Source: Candidatus Methylomirabilota bacterium (lineage in GTDB: Bacteria > Methylomirabilota > Methylomirabilia > Methylomirabilales > 2-02-FULL-66-22). Taken from it: DNA of 9,449 nt. The position numbers were made by a program, and so were the translations under genes. The stretch covers positions 1 to 9,449 of the forward strand of contig JACQVO010000202.1 in the NCBI GenBank assembly GCA_016209725.1. The letters run 5' to 3'. Shown here piece by piece: positions 1 through 5,840 of this stretch. The stretch's first letter is position 1. Every line of letters starts with the position of its first letter. The notes under the pieces were generated by a model that ran no database searches, was not told the DNA's origin, and was given only the letters and a program-made list of their open reading frames with translations.

Positions 1-6
1 ACTCGA

Positions 7-57
7 GCAAATCCCCCCAACCCCCCTTTGCCAAAGGGGGGCGAGGGGGGATTTTGC
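7..57. repeat. G/C-tract palindromic repeat downstream of the transglycosylase
   Basis: This is a long inverted repeat. AAATCCCCCC (9-18) pairs with GGGGGGATTT (45-54), and CCCCCCTTT (21-29) pairs with AAAGGGGGG (33-41), around a 3-nt GCC loop. The only interruption is an AA/CGA internal mismatch (19-20 against 42-44). With one bulged T, the outer GC pair extends the stem to 7-57. From memory, elements of this style (AAATCCCCC arms, C6TTT/AAAG6 core) recur between genes in several GC-rich lineages as dispersed, non-coding palindromes. It lies 3' of the transglycosylase, so it could end or stabilise that transcript, but no clear U tract follows it on the minus strand. The repeat-family assignment is recall, not a search. 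Confidence 0.75.
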
Positions 58-89
58 CAGGCTTGCGGCCTAAGTGGGCAGTATTGAGG

Positions 90-821
90 CTAGCGGCCGG
101 ATCCCGGCGGGGATTGGACCAGCGGCGGAAGGTTCGTGTAGAGGGGGATTCCGTCGGCATCCACCCTCCGATAGACCCTCGGGGTGGAGGGGACGCCCCG
201 ACCGACCTCGATCCCGGTCCGCCGGGGGGACGGGCCGGGGCCTCTCCCGCCGAGGTCCCGGCGACCATAAAACCCGAGGACGCGAGCCACGTACTGCCGT
301 GTCTCCGGGTAGGGAGGCACCCCGTTGTAGCGGACGACCACGTTCTCTCCGGCATTGTAGGCGGCGAGGGCCAGGGGCAGCCGCCCGGAAAACATGTCGT
401 GGAGGAAGCGGAGGTAACGAACCCCGCCGCGGATGTTCGCCTGGGGATCAAAGCTGTTCTCGACCGCGTAGCGTCCCGCCGTGCCGGGCATGAGCTGCAT
501 CAGGCCCTGGGCGCCCTTGCGGGAGACGGCGTGGGGGTCGAAATTGGACTCGGCCTTGATGATGGCCCGGACCAGCGCGGGGTCCACCCCCTCCTCGTCG
601 GCGATCTGATTGATCAGGTCGGCATACTGGCCCCGCACGAGGTTGACGTTGGGGGGAAGGCCGAAGGCGGGGAGGGGGCGGAAGTAGGGCTTGGTGGGCG
701 CGTCGGTGTAATGCGCCGTGCCGGCGGGGTCCACGTAGACGTAGACCGCTGCCTCACCAGAGGCAAGGGGCGCCTGAACGCAGAGCCCCGCGGCAAACAG
801 AGCGAAGCGGATCTTACCCAT
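90..821 (-). CDS. Secreted soluble lytic transglycosylase (SLT domain, DUF4124-like flanks)
   Basis: The 243-residue protein is a periplasmic peptidoglycan lytic transglycosylase, which cleaves MurNAc-GlcNAc bonds with formation of 1,6-anhydroMurNAc. A signal peptide covers about residues 1-24 (KIRF followed by a hydrophobic stretch). The SLT/GEWL-like domain spans about 66-188: catalytic Glu91 in KAESNFDP, GLMQLMP (106-112), AYNAG (154-158) and YPETRQYV (171-178). This is the family-1 (Slt/MltC-like) motif order. A DUF4124-type motif, YVYVDPAGTAHYTD, precedes the domain (27-40), and a similar one, VYRRVDADGIPLYTN, follows it (216-230). The ATG at 821 was chosen because it directly precedes the signal peptide. 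The frame is open upstream to 989, but that extension would overlap the regulator gene and bury the signal sequence. There is no Shine-Dalgarno before 821, and the predicted promoter implies an almost leaderless mRNA. The gene appears unrelated to the transport operon. Confidence 0.92.
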   Translation of the reverse strand: MGKIRFALFAAGLCVQAPLASGEAAVYVYVDPAGTAHYTDAPTKPYFRPLPAFGLPPNVNLVRGQYADLINQIADEEGVDPALVRAIIKAESNFDPHAVSRKGAQGLMQLMPGTAGRYAVENSFDPQANIRGGVRYLRFLHDMFSGRLPLALAAYNAGENVVVRYNGVPPYPETRQYVARVLGFYGRRDLGGRGPGPSPRRTGIEVGRGVPSTPRVYRRVDADGIPLYTNLPPLVQSPPGSGR

Positions 822-830
822 CGGGCGCAA

Positions 831-859
831 GCTATAGCAGACGGTCCGACGCCTGGCAA
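831..859 (-). promoter_or_regulatory. Predicted sigma70-like promoter of the transglycosylase gene
   Basis: Read on the minus strand, TTGCCA (859-854, 5 of 6 matches to the -35 consensus) is followed after exactly 17 nt by TATAGC (836-831, 4 of 6). A TG lies one base before the -10, the extended -10 arrangement. Transcription would start near 824, only a few bases before the ATG at 821, which fits the missing Shine-Dalgarno. This is prediction by eye; sigma factor preferences of the organism are unknown. Confidence 0.5.
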
Positions 860-918
860 GGTCAAACTCGCCCCGGCGGTGGTCCCACGGCGAAACGCCC
901 TCTCGGTCCCATGGGTCC

Positions 919-1689
919 CTAGCGGGCGATGATGAGCTTCCTCGCGTGCTTCCGGATCTGCGTCTGGAGATTCGGGGGGAGGTCCGCATCCGTGATCACC
1001 GAGGTGAACGCCCTGAGAGGGCTGACGATGGCCAGGCCCGTCCGCCCGAACTTCGTGTGGTCCGCGAGGAGGTAGCTCTCGCGCGCCACCGACAGGATGC
1101 GGCGCTGGAGGACCGCAAGATCCATGTCGCTGTTGGACGCCTCCCAGCGCGGCGTGATCCCGGTCGTGCCCAGGAACGCCCGGTCCACCCGGATCTCCTC
1201 CAGGGTCTTTTCGGCGAGGGGGCCCGTGAGGGAGCCGCTGGCAGGCCTGGCGACGCCCCCCAGGGCGACGACCCGAAGGCCGGGGCGATGCCACAGTTCC
1301 GCAAGGACCTGGACAGAGTTGGTGACCACGGTAAGGTTGACCACGGCACGGAGGGGAGGGGCCATGGCCAGGACGGTTGTCCCCGCGTCCAGCAGGACCG
1401 TCTCCCCAGGGTGGACCAGGGCCGCGGCGGCGCGACCGATGGCGGCCTTGGCCTGAAGCTCCATCCGCTCGCGCCGGCGAAATGGCACATCCCGCGGGGC
1501 AGCCAGCGCCACCGCCCCCCCATGCGTCCGACGCAGCAACCCCTGCGAGTCCAGGAGGGTCAGATCCCGCCGGATCGTCATGAGGGACGTACCAGCCTGG
1601 CGGGACAGCTCCCCGACCGACAGGATCCCCCGGTGGTTCACCGATTCCACGATCCGGGCCCGGCGCTGTGCGGCAATCATGCGTGGCAT
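919..1689 (-). CDS. DeoR/GlpR-family transcriptional repressor
   Basis: The 256-residue protein is a typical-length DeoR-family regulator. Such proteins usually repress sugar uptake or catabolism genes and are released by a phosphorylated sugar intermediate. An N-terminal winged helix-turn-helix (about 5-57) carries SVGELSRQAGTS, TIRRDL and GLLRRTHGGA. The C-terminal DeoRC effector domain (about 75-250) has the phosphate-sugar-site hallmarks LLDAGTT (99-105), VTNS (122-125), LGG (143-145), DRAFLGTTGI (169-178) and ADHTKFG (209-215). The ATG at 1689 has a weak purine-rich AGGGCGGG upstream. ATG 1680 is possible, and ATG 1725 would add a non-family extension reaching the operator. The gene is divergent from the transport operon and separated from it by 226 nt holding a large dyad, so it is the obvious candidate regulator. 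The effector is unknown; a sugar phosphate from the operon's pathway is inferred. Confidence 0.93.
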   Translation of the reverse strand: MPRMIAAQRRARIVESVNHRGILSVGELSRQAGTSLMTIRRDLTLLDSQGLLRRTHGGAVALAAPRDVPFRRRERMELQAKAAIGRAAAALVHPGETVLLDAGTTVLAMAPPLRAVVNLTVVTNSVQVLAELWHRPGLRVVALGGVARPASGSLTGPLAEKTLEEIRVDRAFLGTTGITPRWEASNSDMDLAVLQRRILSVARESYLLADHTKFGRTGLAIVSPLRAFTSVITDADLPPNLQTQIRKHARKLIIAR

Positions 1690-1722
1690 GACCCGCCCTA
1701 TACCCGATCCCGCGGAGCCATG

Positions 1723-1777
1723 CAAGCGAAATTGTTCGAAGTATGCCAGATCTACCAGTATCGCACATTTTCGCTTG
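1723..1777. promoter_or_regulatory. Interrupted inverted repeat, probable DeoR-family operator
   Basis: CAAGCGAAATTGTTCGA (1723-1739) is matched by the inverted copy TCGCACATTTTCGCTTG (1761-1777): 15 of 17 positions pair, including nine uninterrupted outer pairs, around a 21-nt spacer. Within the left arm, CGAA recurs at a 10-bp step (1727 and 1737); the mirrored TTCG and ATCG on the right start at 1770 and 1760. Short TTTCG/CGAAA elements spaced about one helical turn are typical of DeoR-family operators. The right arm overlaps the TTGACG -35 box of the operon promoter, so bound repressor would exclude RNA polymerase. The left arm is 34 bp upstream of the regulator's start, consistent with autoregulation. 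Binding itself is inference. Confidence 0.62.
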
Positions 1778-1804
1778 ACGCCTTCCCTCCTCCAGGGCTA
1801 TCGT
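1775..1804 (+). promoter_or_regulatory. Predicted sigma70-like promoter of the transport operon
   Basis: TTGACG (1775-1780, 5 of 6 matches to the -35 consensus) is followed after 18 nt by TATCGT (1799-1804, 4 of 6). A transcript would start near 1811 and carry a leader of about 105 nt before the binding-protein ATG at 1916. The -35 shares bases with the inverted repeat at 1723-1777. The -10 is only moderate, as expected for a regulated promoter. Confidence 0.5.
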
Positions 1805-1815
1805 CGCCCTGGGTC

Positions 1816-1867
1816 CCGATCCCCCTCCTCCCCCCGTGTGTGGGGGGCCGGGGGAGGGAAGGATCGG
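1816..1867 (+). repeat. Large G/C-rich hairpin in the predicted leader of the transport operon
   Basis: CCGATCC (1816-1822) pairs with GGATCGG (1861-1867), CCCTCC (1823-1828) with GGAGGG (1853-1858), and CCCCCC (1830-1835) with GGGGGG (1842-1847), around a GTGTGT loop. That gives 19 pairs, broken only by one bulged T, a 5-nt CCGGG bulge and an AA bulge. If the promoter at 1775-1804 is right, the structure begins within a few bases of the 5' end of the mRNA. It has no U tract, so it is unlikely to be a simple terminator. Its C-tract/G-tract build resembles the repeat at 7-57, so it may be a diverged mobile palindrome, an mRNA-stabilising 5' stem, or both. Confidence 0.6.
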
Positions 1868-1902
1868 ATGTCGCGTTTTCCGGCGTTCCCACCGGGGGGG
1901 AT

Positions 1903-1907
1903 GGAGG
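1903..1907 (+). promoter_or_regulatory. Ribosome binding site that decides the binding-protein start
   Basis: GGAGG ends 8 nt before the ATG at 1916. In-frame ATGs also exist at 1868 and 1901, but only the 1916 start has both a strong, well-spaced Shine-Dalgarno and a compact signal peptide immediately after it. Confidence 0.75.
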
Positions 1908-1915
1908 TTCGAATC

Positions 1916-3169
1916 ATGCGTATCATCACGGCCGTCCTGTTGGGGATCTTCCTCCTGACGACCACCGCCAGCCATGCCGCCGAGAAGGTGGTGGTCATGG
2001 TGCGGACCGGGGTGGAGGCCGACGCCATCCGGGCGGTGGCGCAGGCCTACACCAAGGCCACGGGCCGGCCGGTGGAGATGATGGAGATCGGCCGGTCGGC
2101 CTACTACGCGACCCTGCACACACAACTGGTGGCCGGCACCGATGCCTTCGACTTGGCGCAGGCCAACGATGTGGATGTGGGGGTGCTCGCCGAGGCGAAG
2201 GTCATCGCCCCCATCGGCCCCTATCTGGATGACCCTCGCCAGACCGACCCCAAGACGTTCGACCTCAAGGACATCGCCTTCGTGTACTCCTACAAGGGCC
2301 AGACGTACGCGATCCCCTTCGATGTCAGCACCCACTTCCTCTACTACCGCAAGGACCTGGTGAAGACCCCCCCGGCGACGTGGGACGAGTACTTCGAGGA
2401 GGCCAAGCGGTGGACGCGCCGGTACAACGAGAAGTCGCCGACGATGTTCGGGGCCTCCTTCACGGCGCTGGCCGGCTCGGAGCAGCCCAAGGTCTTCTAT
2501 TCGGTCATGTGGAGCATGGGGGGATGGATCCTGGACGACCAGGGAAGGGTCGGGGTGGACAGCCCGGGGGCGATCGCCGCGGGCGAATACTATGCACGGC
2601 TGCGGGACGCCAAGGTGATCCCCCCGGACATCTTTTCGTGGGGGTTCCAGAACGTGAAAGACGCTCTGGAGACAGGCGTGGTCGCCATGGGGGCCCCCTA
2701 CTGGAACGCCGCCTACCCGATGATCAAGACGGGGAAGAGTCCGCTCAAGGACCAGATCGCCATCACGGTCGTCCCGGGCGTCCGCAGGCCCGACGGCACG
2801 ATCACCCGGACGCCTTTCCAGCAGGGCAAGATCCTCCTGATGAACGCGGGCTCCAAGAGGAAGGCAGGCGCCTGGGCCTTCCACCAGTACCTCACCTCTA
2901 AGGAGGGGATGCGGCTGATGGTGCAGGCGGGCGGGACGCCATCCCGTTTCTCGTTGCTGCGGGACCCCTCCCTGCCGCTGCGGGAATACCACGACCTGAT
3001 GGAGGCCTCGCTCAAGATCGCCAAGGGGGATCCGGCGCCGCCGTTCTACCTGAAGCAGCATGAGGCCATGAACGAGGCGCTGTCCAACATCATGACCGCG
3101 AAGGGGGACGTCAAGGCGAACCTGGCCCGGGCCGGGGAGACGATCCGGCGCCTCCAGCAAGGCAAGTAG
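1916..3169 (+). CDS. CUT1-type ABC transporter sugar-binding protein (MalE/UgpB-like)
   Basis: The 417-residue protein is an extracytoplasmic solute-binding protein of family 1 (COG1653), which captures a sugar, oligosaccharide, polyol or glycerophosphodiester-type ligand for the MalF/MalG-like permeases encoded downstream. Residues 1-21 form a classical signal peptide (MRIITAVLLGIFLL core), with likely cleavage after SHA21. There is no lipobox cysteine, so the mature protein should be soluble in a periplasm. Length and motifs fit the family: an early KVVVMVRTG strand, DAFDLAQANDVDVGVLAEAKVI in the first lobe, YAIPFDVSTHFLYYRKDL at the hinge, TWDEYFEEAK, and GSKRKAGAWAFHQYLTSKEGMRLM near the C-terminus. 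Aromatic residues are frequent, as expected for a sugar site. The gene is first in the operon and is followed after 14 nt by the HAD gene. The ligand cannot be read from the sequence. Confidence 0.92.
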   Translation: MRIITAVLLGIFLLTTTASHAAEKVVVMVRTGVEADAIRAVAQAYTKATGRPVEMMEIGRSAYYATLHTQLVAGTDAFDLAQANDVDVGVLAEAKVIAPIGPYLDDPRQTDPKTFDLKDIAFVYSYKGQTYAIPFDVSTHFLYYRKDLVKTPPATWDEYFEEAKRWTRRYNEKSPTMFGASFTALAGSEQPKVFYSVMWSMGGWILDDQGRVGVDSPGAIAAGEYYARLRDAKVIPPDIFSWGFQNVKDALETGVVAMGAPYWNAAYPMIKTGKSPLKDQIAITVVPGVRRPDGTITRTPFQQGKILLMNAGSKRKAGAWAFHQYLTSKEGMRLMVQAGGTPSRFSLLRDPSLPLREYHDLMEASLKIAKGDPAPPFYLKQHEAMNEALSNIMTAKGDVKANLARAGETIRRLQQGK

Positions 3170-3183
3170 CCCGCGTCCGACCC

Positions 3184-3912
3184 ATGCCCGACACGATCAC
3201 GGAGACGGCCAGGCTCTGGCTCTTCGACATTGACGGCACCCTGGTCGCGCCGTCGGACGACCAGCTCAACGCCTGGGTTGCCACGTTCCGCGAGGTCTTC
3301 GGCCTGCAGACCTCTCCGGCGGCGATCAGCTCGCATCTGGGCCAGACGTTCGCACAGGTCGTGGACGCGGTGGTTGAGGCCCACGAACAGACGGTCTTTC
3401 CGCCGCGGCTCCAGCAGGCACTGGACACGTACACCCGCCATGTCCGGAATGGACTGGCCGCCCGCCCGGTGAGGCTGCTGCCTGGGGCGCGGGAACTCCT
3501 GGAGTTTCTCAAGGGGCAAAGGGACCTGGTGGGAGTGGTCACGGGAAACTTCCCGGCGGAAGGGGAACCGAAGCTTCACCGCGTCGGCCTGCGGGATCTC
3601 CTCAACGTGGTGGTCTATGCGGACCTGGCGGTCCCCGGACGGGACGGCCTGGTCCGGCGGGCCCTGGACGTCGCCCGTGCCCTGGGATTCCCGGGAGGGT
3701 TCGCGGACACCGTGGTGGTGGGTGACTCGGTCCACGACATCGCGAGTGCCCGCCGCACCGGTGCCCTGGCCGTGGCGGTCTGCACGGGATTCACCCCCCG
3801 TGCCGCGCTCGCCGCCGCAAGACCCGATCTCCTGGTCCCCGACCTGCCCGCCCTCCTCAGCCTCCTCCGGCAACCAGGCGCGCGATGGGCTCCCAGCAGC
3901 TCCTCCGCTTGA
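3184..3912 (+). CDS. HAD-superfamily phosphatase (Gph/beta-phosphoglucomutase-like)
   Basis: The 242-residue cytoplasmic HAD hydrolase probably dephosphorylates a small phosphorylated metabolite, likely a sugar phosphate given the context. Motif I is FDIDGTL with nucleophile Asp15 and general acid Asp17; motif II is VVTGN with Thr120; motif IV is VVVGDSVHD with Asp181 and Asp185. A helical C1-type cap lies between motifs I and II (about 22-95). Motif III, normally a lysine as in KPxP, appears to be Arg153 in VPGRDGLV. The gene sits between the binding protein and the permeases, an unusual place for an enzyme. The next gene starts at 3885, inside its 3' end, giving a 28-bp overlap and probable translational coupling. 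The start has only weak Shine-Dalgarno character. Phosphonoacetaldehyde hydrolase was considered, but its signature motif I is absent. Confidence 0.88.
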   Translation: MPDTITETARLWLFDIDGTLVAPSDDQLNAWVATFREVFGLQTSPAAISSHLGQTFAQVVDAVVEAHEQTVFPPRLQQALDTYTRHVRNGLAARPVRLLPGARELLEFLKGQRDLVGVVTGNFPAEGEPKLHRVGLRDLLNVVVYADLAVPGRDGLVRRALDVARALGFPGGFADTVVVGDSVHDIASARRTGALAVAVCTGFTPRAALAAARPDLLVPDLPALLSLLRQPGARWAPSSSSA

Positions 3913-4985
3913 TCCTCACCCTGGGCATCTGGATCGGGGTGCTGGCCGGCGCCTGGGGAGCCGTCTGGAGTCTCCTGCCGCCTGGACCGCCGGCCGTGCT
4001 CCTGAGTGCAGCGGCCTTCGTCGCGCTCTACCTCGCCCTGATGCTGCGCCTGGGGGATGCGTACCTGCGCTTTACGCTGCTCATCCCGGCCATGGCCCTG
4101 CTGCTCCTGGTGACCGTGGTTCCCATCGCCTTCCTGACCTACCTGGCCTTCTTCCGGGTGACGATTCTCAACTTCCGGAGCCATTGGCCGTTCGTGGGCC
4201 TGGAGAATTTCGTCACCGTCTTCCGGAACGATCCCCTGTTTCTCCCGACCCTGGTCCGGACCCTCGAACTCCTGGTGCTGGGGCTCCTCTTCCAATTCGG
4301 CCTGGGGCTGGGGATGGCCCTCTGGCTGAACCGCCGGGTCCGGTTCGAATCCCTCCTGGCCACGCTGATCCTGCTGCCGATGATGACCAACAGCATCGTG
4401 GTGGGGATGCTGTGGAAACACCTCCTGAATTTCTACAACGGGCTCCTGAACCTGCTGCTGGGGCTCGTCGGAGTCGAGGGCTTCCCCTGGCTGACCACCA
4501 CTCCCATCGAGTTCATCGCGGCCCTCCCGGCGATCGGTCCGTGGCTGGTCGAGCACCTCAATGCCAACTACGCTTTCCTCAGCATCCTCGTCACCAACAC
4601 ATGGCAGTGGATGCCGTTCATGTTCCTGCTCCTGCGGGCGGCGCTCCGCTCGCTTCCGGCGGAGCCGTTCGAGGCCGCCCGGATCGACGGGGCCACCGCG
4701 TGGCAAACCTTCTGGTTCCTGACCCTGCCGCTCCTCAAGGGGGTGATTGGCGTTGTCCTCCTGGTTCGGGCCATCGACATCCTCAAGACCTTCGGGATGA
4801 TCTGGGCCCTCTTCGGCAACGCCACCGTCACGCGGGTCATGCCGATCCACATCTACACCGTGGGCATCCAGAGCCAGGACTACAGCCAGGGGGCGGTCCT
4901 ATCTCTCCTCCTGGCGATGGTGAGCGTCGCCGTGTATTGGACCTTCCAGCGTAGCTTTGGCCGGCCGGTCCTGGCCCGGGATTGA
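3885..4985 (+). CDS. CUT1-type ABC transporter permease, MalF-like
   Basis: The 366-residue inner-membrane permease is one half of the translocation pore partnered with the MalG-like protein encoded next. The cytoplasmic EAA loop that contacts the ATPase is clear: EPFEAARIDGATAWQ followed by FLTLPLL (about 260-283). It is longer than the usual 290-310 residues of this class. Two extra hydrophobic segments (about 6-31 and 37-56) precede the canonical first helix (about 63-90). A further loop of about 25 residues (about 204-230) follows LLGLVGVEGFPWL and precedes the WQWMPF helix. About eight membrane spans are therefore expected, as in enterobacterial MalF, which also has extra N-terminal helices. 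The start at 3885 overlaps the HAD gene, and the ribosome binding site is weak, consistent with coupling. Confidence 0.93.
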   Translation: MGSQQLLRLILTLGIWIGVLAGAWGAVWSLLPPGPPAVLLSAAAFVALYLALMLRLGDAYLRFTLLIPAMALLLLVTVVPIAFLTYLAFFRVTILNFRSHWPFVGLENFVTVFRNDPLFLPTLVRTLELLVLGLLFQFGLGLGMALWLNRRVRFESLLATLILLPMMTNSIVVGMLWKHLLNFYNGLLNLLLGLVGVEGFPWLTTTPIEFIAALPAIGPWLVEHLNANYAFLSILVTNTWQWMPFMFLLLRAALRSLPAEPFEAARIDGATAWQTFWFLTLPLLKGVIGVVLLVRAIDILKTFGMIWALFGNATVTRVMPIHIYTVGIQSQDYSQGAVLSLLLAMVSVAVYWTFQRSFGRPVLARD

Positions 4986-4987
4986 CC

Positions 4988-5806
4988 ATGGTATCTCTTG
5001 TTCGCCGGATCGGCTTCAGCCTCGCCATGGGCGGCGTGATCCTGGTTTGGGTCGGCCCCTTCTTCTGGATGGTCCTGGGCTCCTTCAAGCCGCGCGAAAG
5101 CATCATCGCCAACGAGCTGGTGCTCCGCTTCACCCCCACCTGGGAGAACTACGACGCCATCTTCTCCCGGCATGCCTTCTGGACCTACACGGCCAACAGC
5201 TTCCTGGTGGCCATCGCCACCACCGTCGTCACGGTGGCGGCCTCGATCCTGGCGGCGTACGCGCTCTCGAGGTACCGGGCCGGGGGACGGCTGTTCGAGT
5301 TCTGGCTGATGTTCACGCGGATGCTCCCGCCGGCCACGTTGCTGATCCCCCTGTTCCTGATCTTTCGGACCCTGGGGCTCATCAATACCCTCACCGGTTT
5401 GGTCATCGCGGATGCCTCGTTTCTGTTATCCTTCTCCATCTGGCTCCTGCGGGGATTCTTCGATGAGGTGCCCGTGGGCCTGGAGGAGGCCGCCGCCTGC
5501 GATGGGGCCAGCCGGATGCAGAGCCTCCTGTACATCGTCCTGCCCGTGGCCGCCCCCGGGGTGACCGCAACGGTGATCCTCTCGCTCATCTTCGCGTGGA
5601 ACGAGTACCTCTTCGCCATCGTGTTCGCCTCCGCCACGGCGTCCAAGACGCTGCCGGCGGCGGCCAACGATTTCATCACCGGCTACGCCATCAACTGGGG
5701 GCCCGTCTTCGCCTCGGGAGTCATCATCGTGCTCCCGGTGGGTCTGGCCGCGCTCCTGCTGCAACGGTACATCGTCCGCGGGCTGACCCTGGGGGCGTTC
5801 AAGTGA
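4988..5806 (+). CDS. CUT1-type ABC transporter permease, MalG-like
   Basis: The 272-residue inner-membrane permease is the second half of the CUT1 pore. It has normal length and six predicted spans, beginning with the helix at about 9-31 and the class-typical WMVLGSFKPRESI. The EAA loop, LEEAAACDGASRMQSLLYIV (about 165-184), is followed by LPVAAPG. The AWNEYLFA motif and the terminal GLTLGAFK are hallmarks of MalG-type subunits. Two starts are possible: the ATG at 4988, chosen here, or a TTG at 4982 that overlaps the stop codon of the previous gene. They differ by two residues. The 2-nt gap to the MalF-like gene indicates tight coupling. No ATPase gene of the MalK/UgpC type lies on either side. 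Confidence 0.94.
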   Translation: MVSLVRRIGFSLAMGGVILVWVGPFFWMVLGSFKPRESIIANELVLRFTPTWENYDAIFSRHAFWTYTANSFLVAIATTVVTVAASILAAYALSRYRAGGRLFEFWLMFTRMLPPATLLIPLFLIFRTLGLINTLTGLVIADASFLLSFSIWLLRGFFDEVPVGLEEAAACDGASRMQSLLYIVLPVAAPGVTATVILSLIFAWNEYLFAIVFASATASKTLPAAANDFITGYAINWGPVFASGVIIVLPVGLAALLLQRYIVRGLTLGAFK

Positions 5807-5840
5807 GGGTGCACGAGCGGCCGTCGAGAAGGGACTCGGC

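Noticed and set aside
7..57. Calling the left-edge palindrome a Rho-independent terminator
   Set aside because: The stem is strong, but there is no run of T following it on the minus strand, so it is kept as a repeat.
54..932. A 292-codon plus-strand open frame opposite the transglycosylase
   Set aside because: It is the complement shadow of the SLT gene; the minus-strand product has a signal peptide and catalytic motifs, while this one has none.
822..989. N-terminal extension of the transglycosylase up to an ATG at 989
   Set aside because: It would place 56 charged residues before an obvious signal peptide and overlap the 3' end of the regulator gene. The ATG at 821 fits the secretion signal.
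1690..1725. Start of the DeoR regulator at ATG 1725
   Set aside because: The added residues have no match to the family N-terminus, which normally begins just before the R-x-x-x-I helix, and they would put coding sequence into the operator arm.
1690..1760. A minus-strand promoter for the regulator, for example CATACT or GATACT as -10
   Set aside because: Several 4-of-6 matches exist but none has a reasonable -35 at a proper spacing, so no position can be supported.
614..3160. An 848-codon open frame on the minus strand spanning the regulator, the divergent region and the binding-protein gene
   Set aside because: Its translation is low-complexity, rich in G, R, P and H with no domain, and it runs antisense to or out of frame with well-supported genes. 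Long antisense frames are expected in DNA with high G+C at third positions.
3184..3912. Phosphonoacetaldehyde hydrolase (PhnX), which would make the cluster an aminoethylphosphonate pathway
   Set aside because: Motif I is the generic DIDGT rather than the PhnX-type signature, no Schiff-base lysine region is recognisable in the cap, and no aminoethylphosphonate transaminase is present.
4982..4987. TTG start for the MalG-like permease overlapping the previous stop
   Set aside because: It is possible, but the ATG at 4988 is only two codons later and is the more usual start; neither has a clear Shine-Dalgarno.
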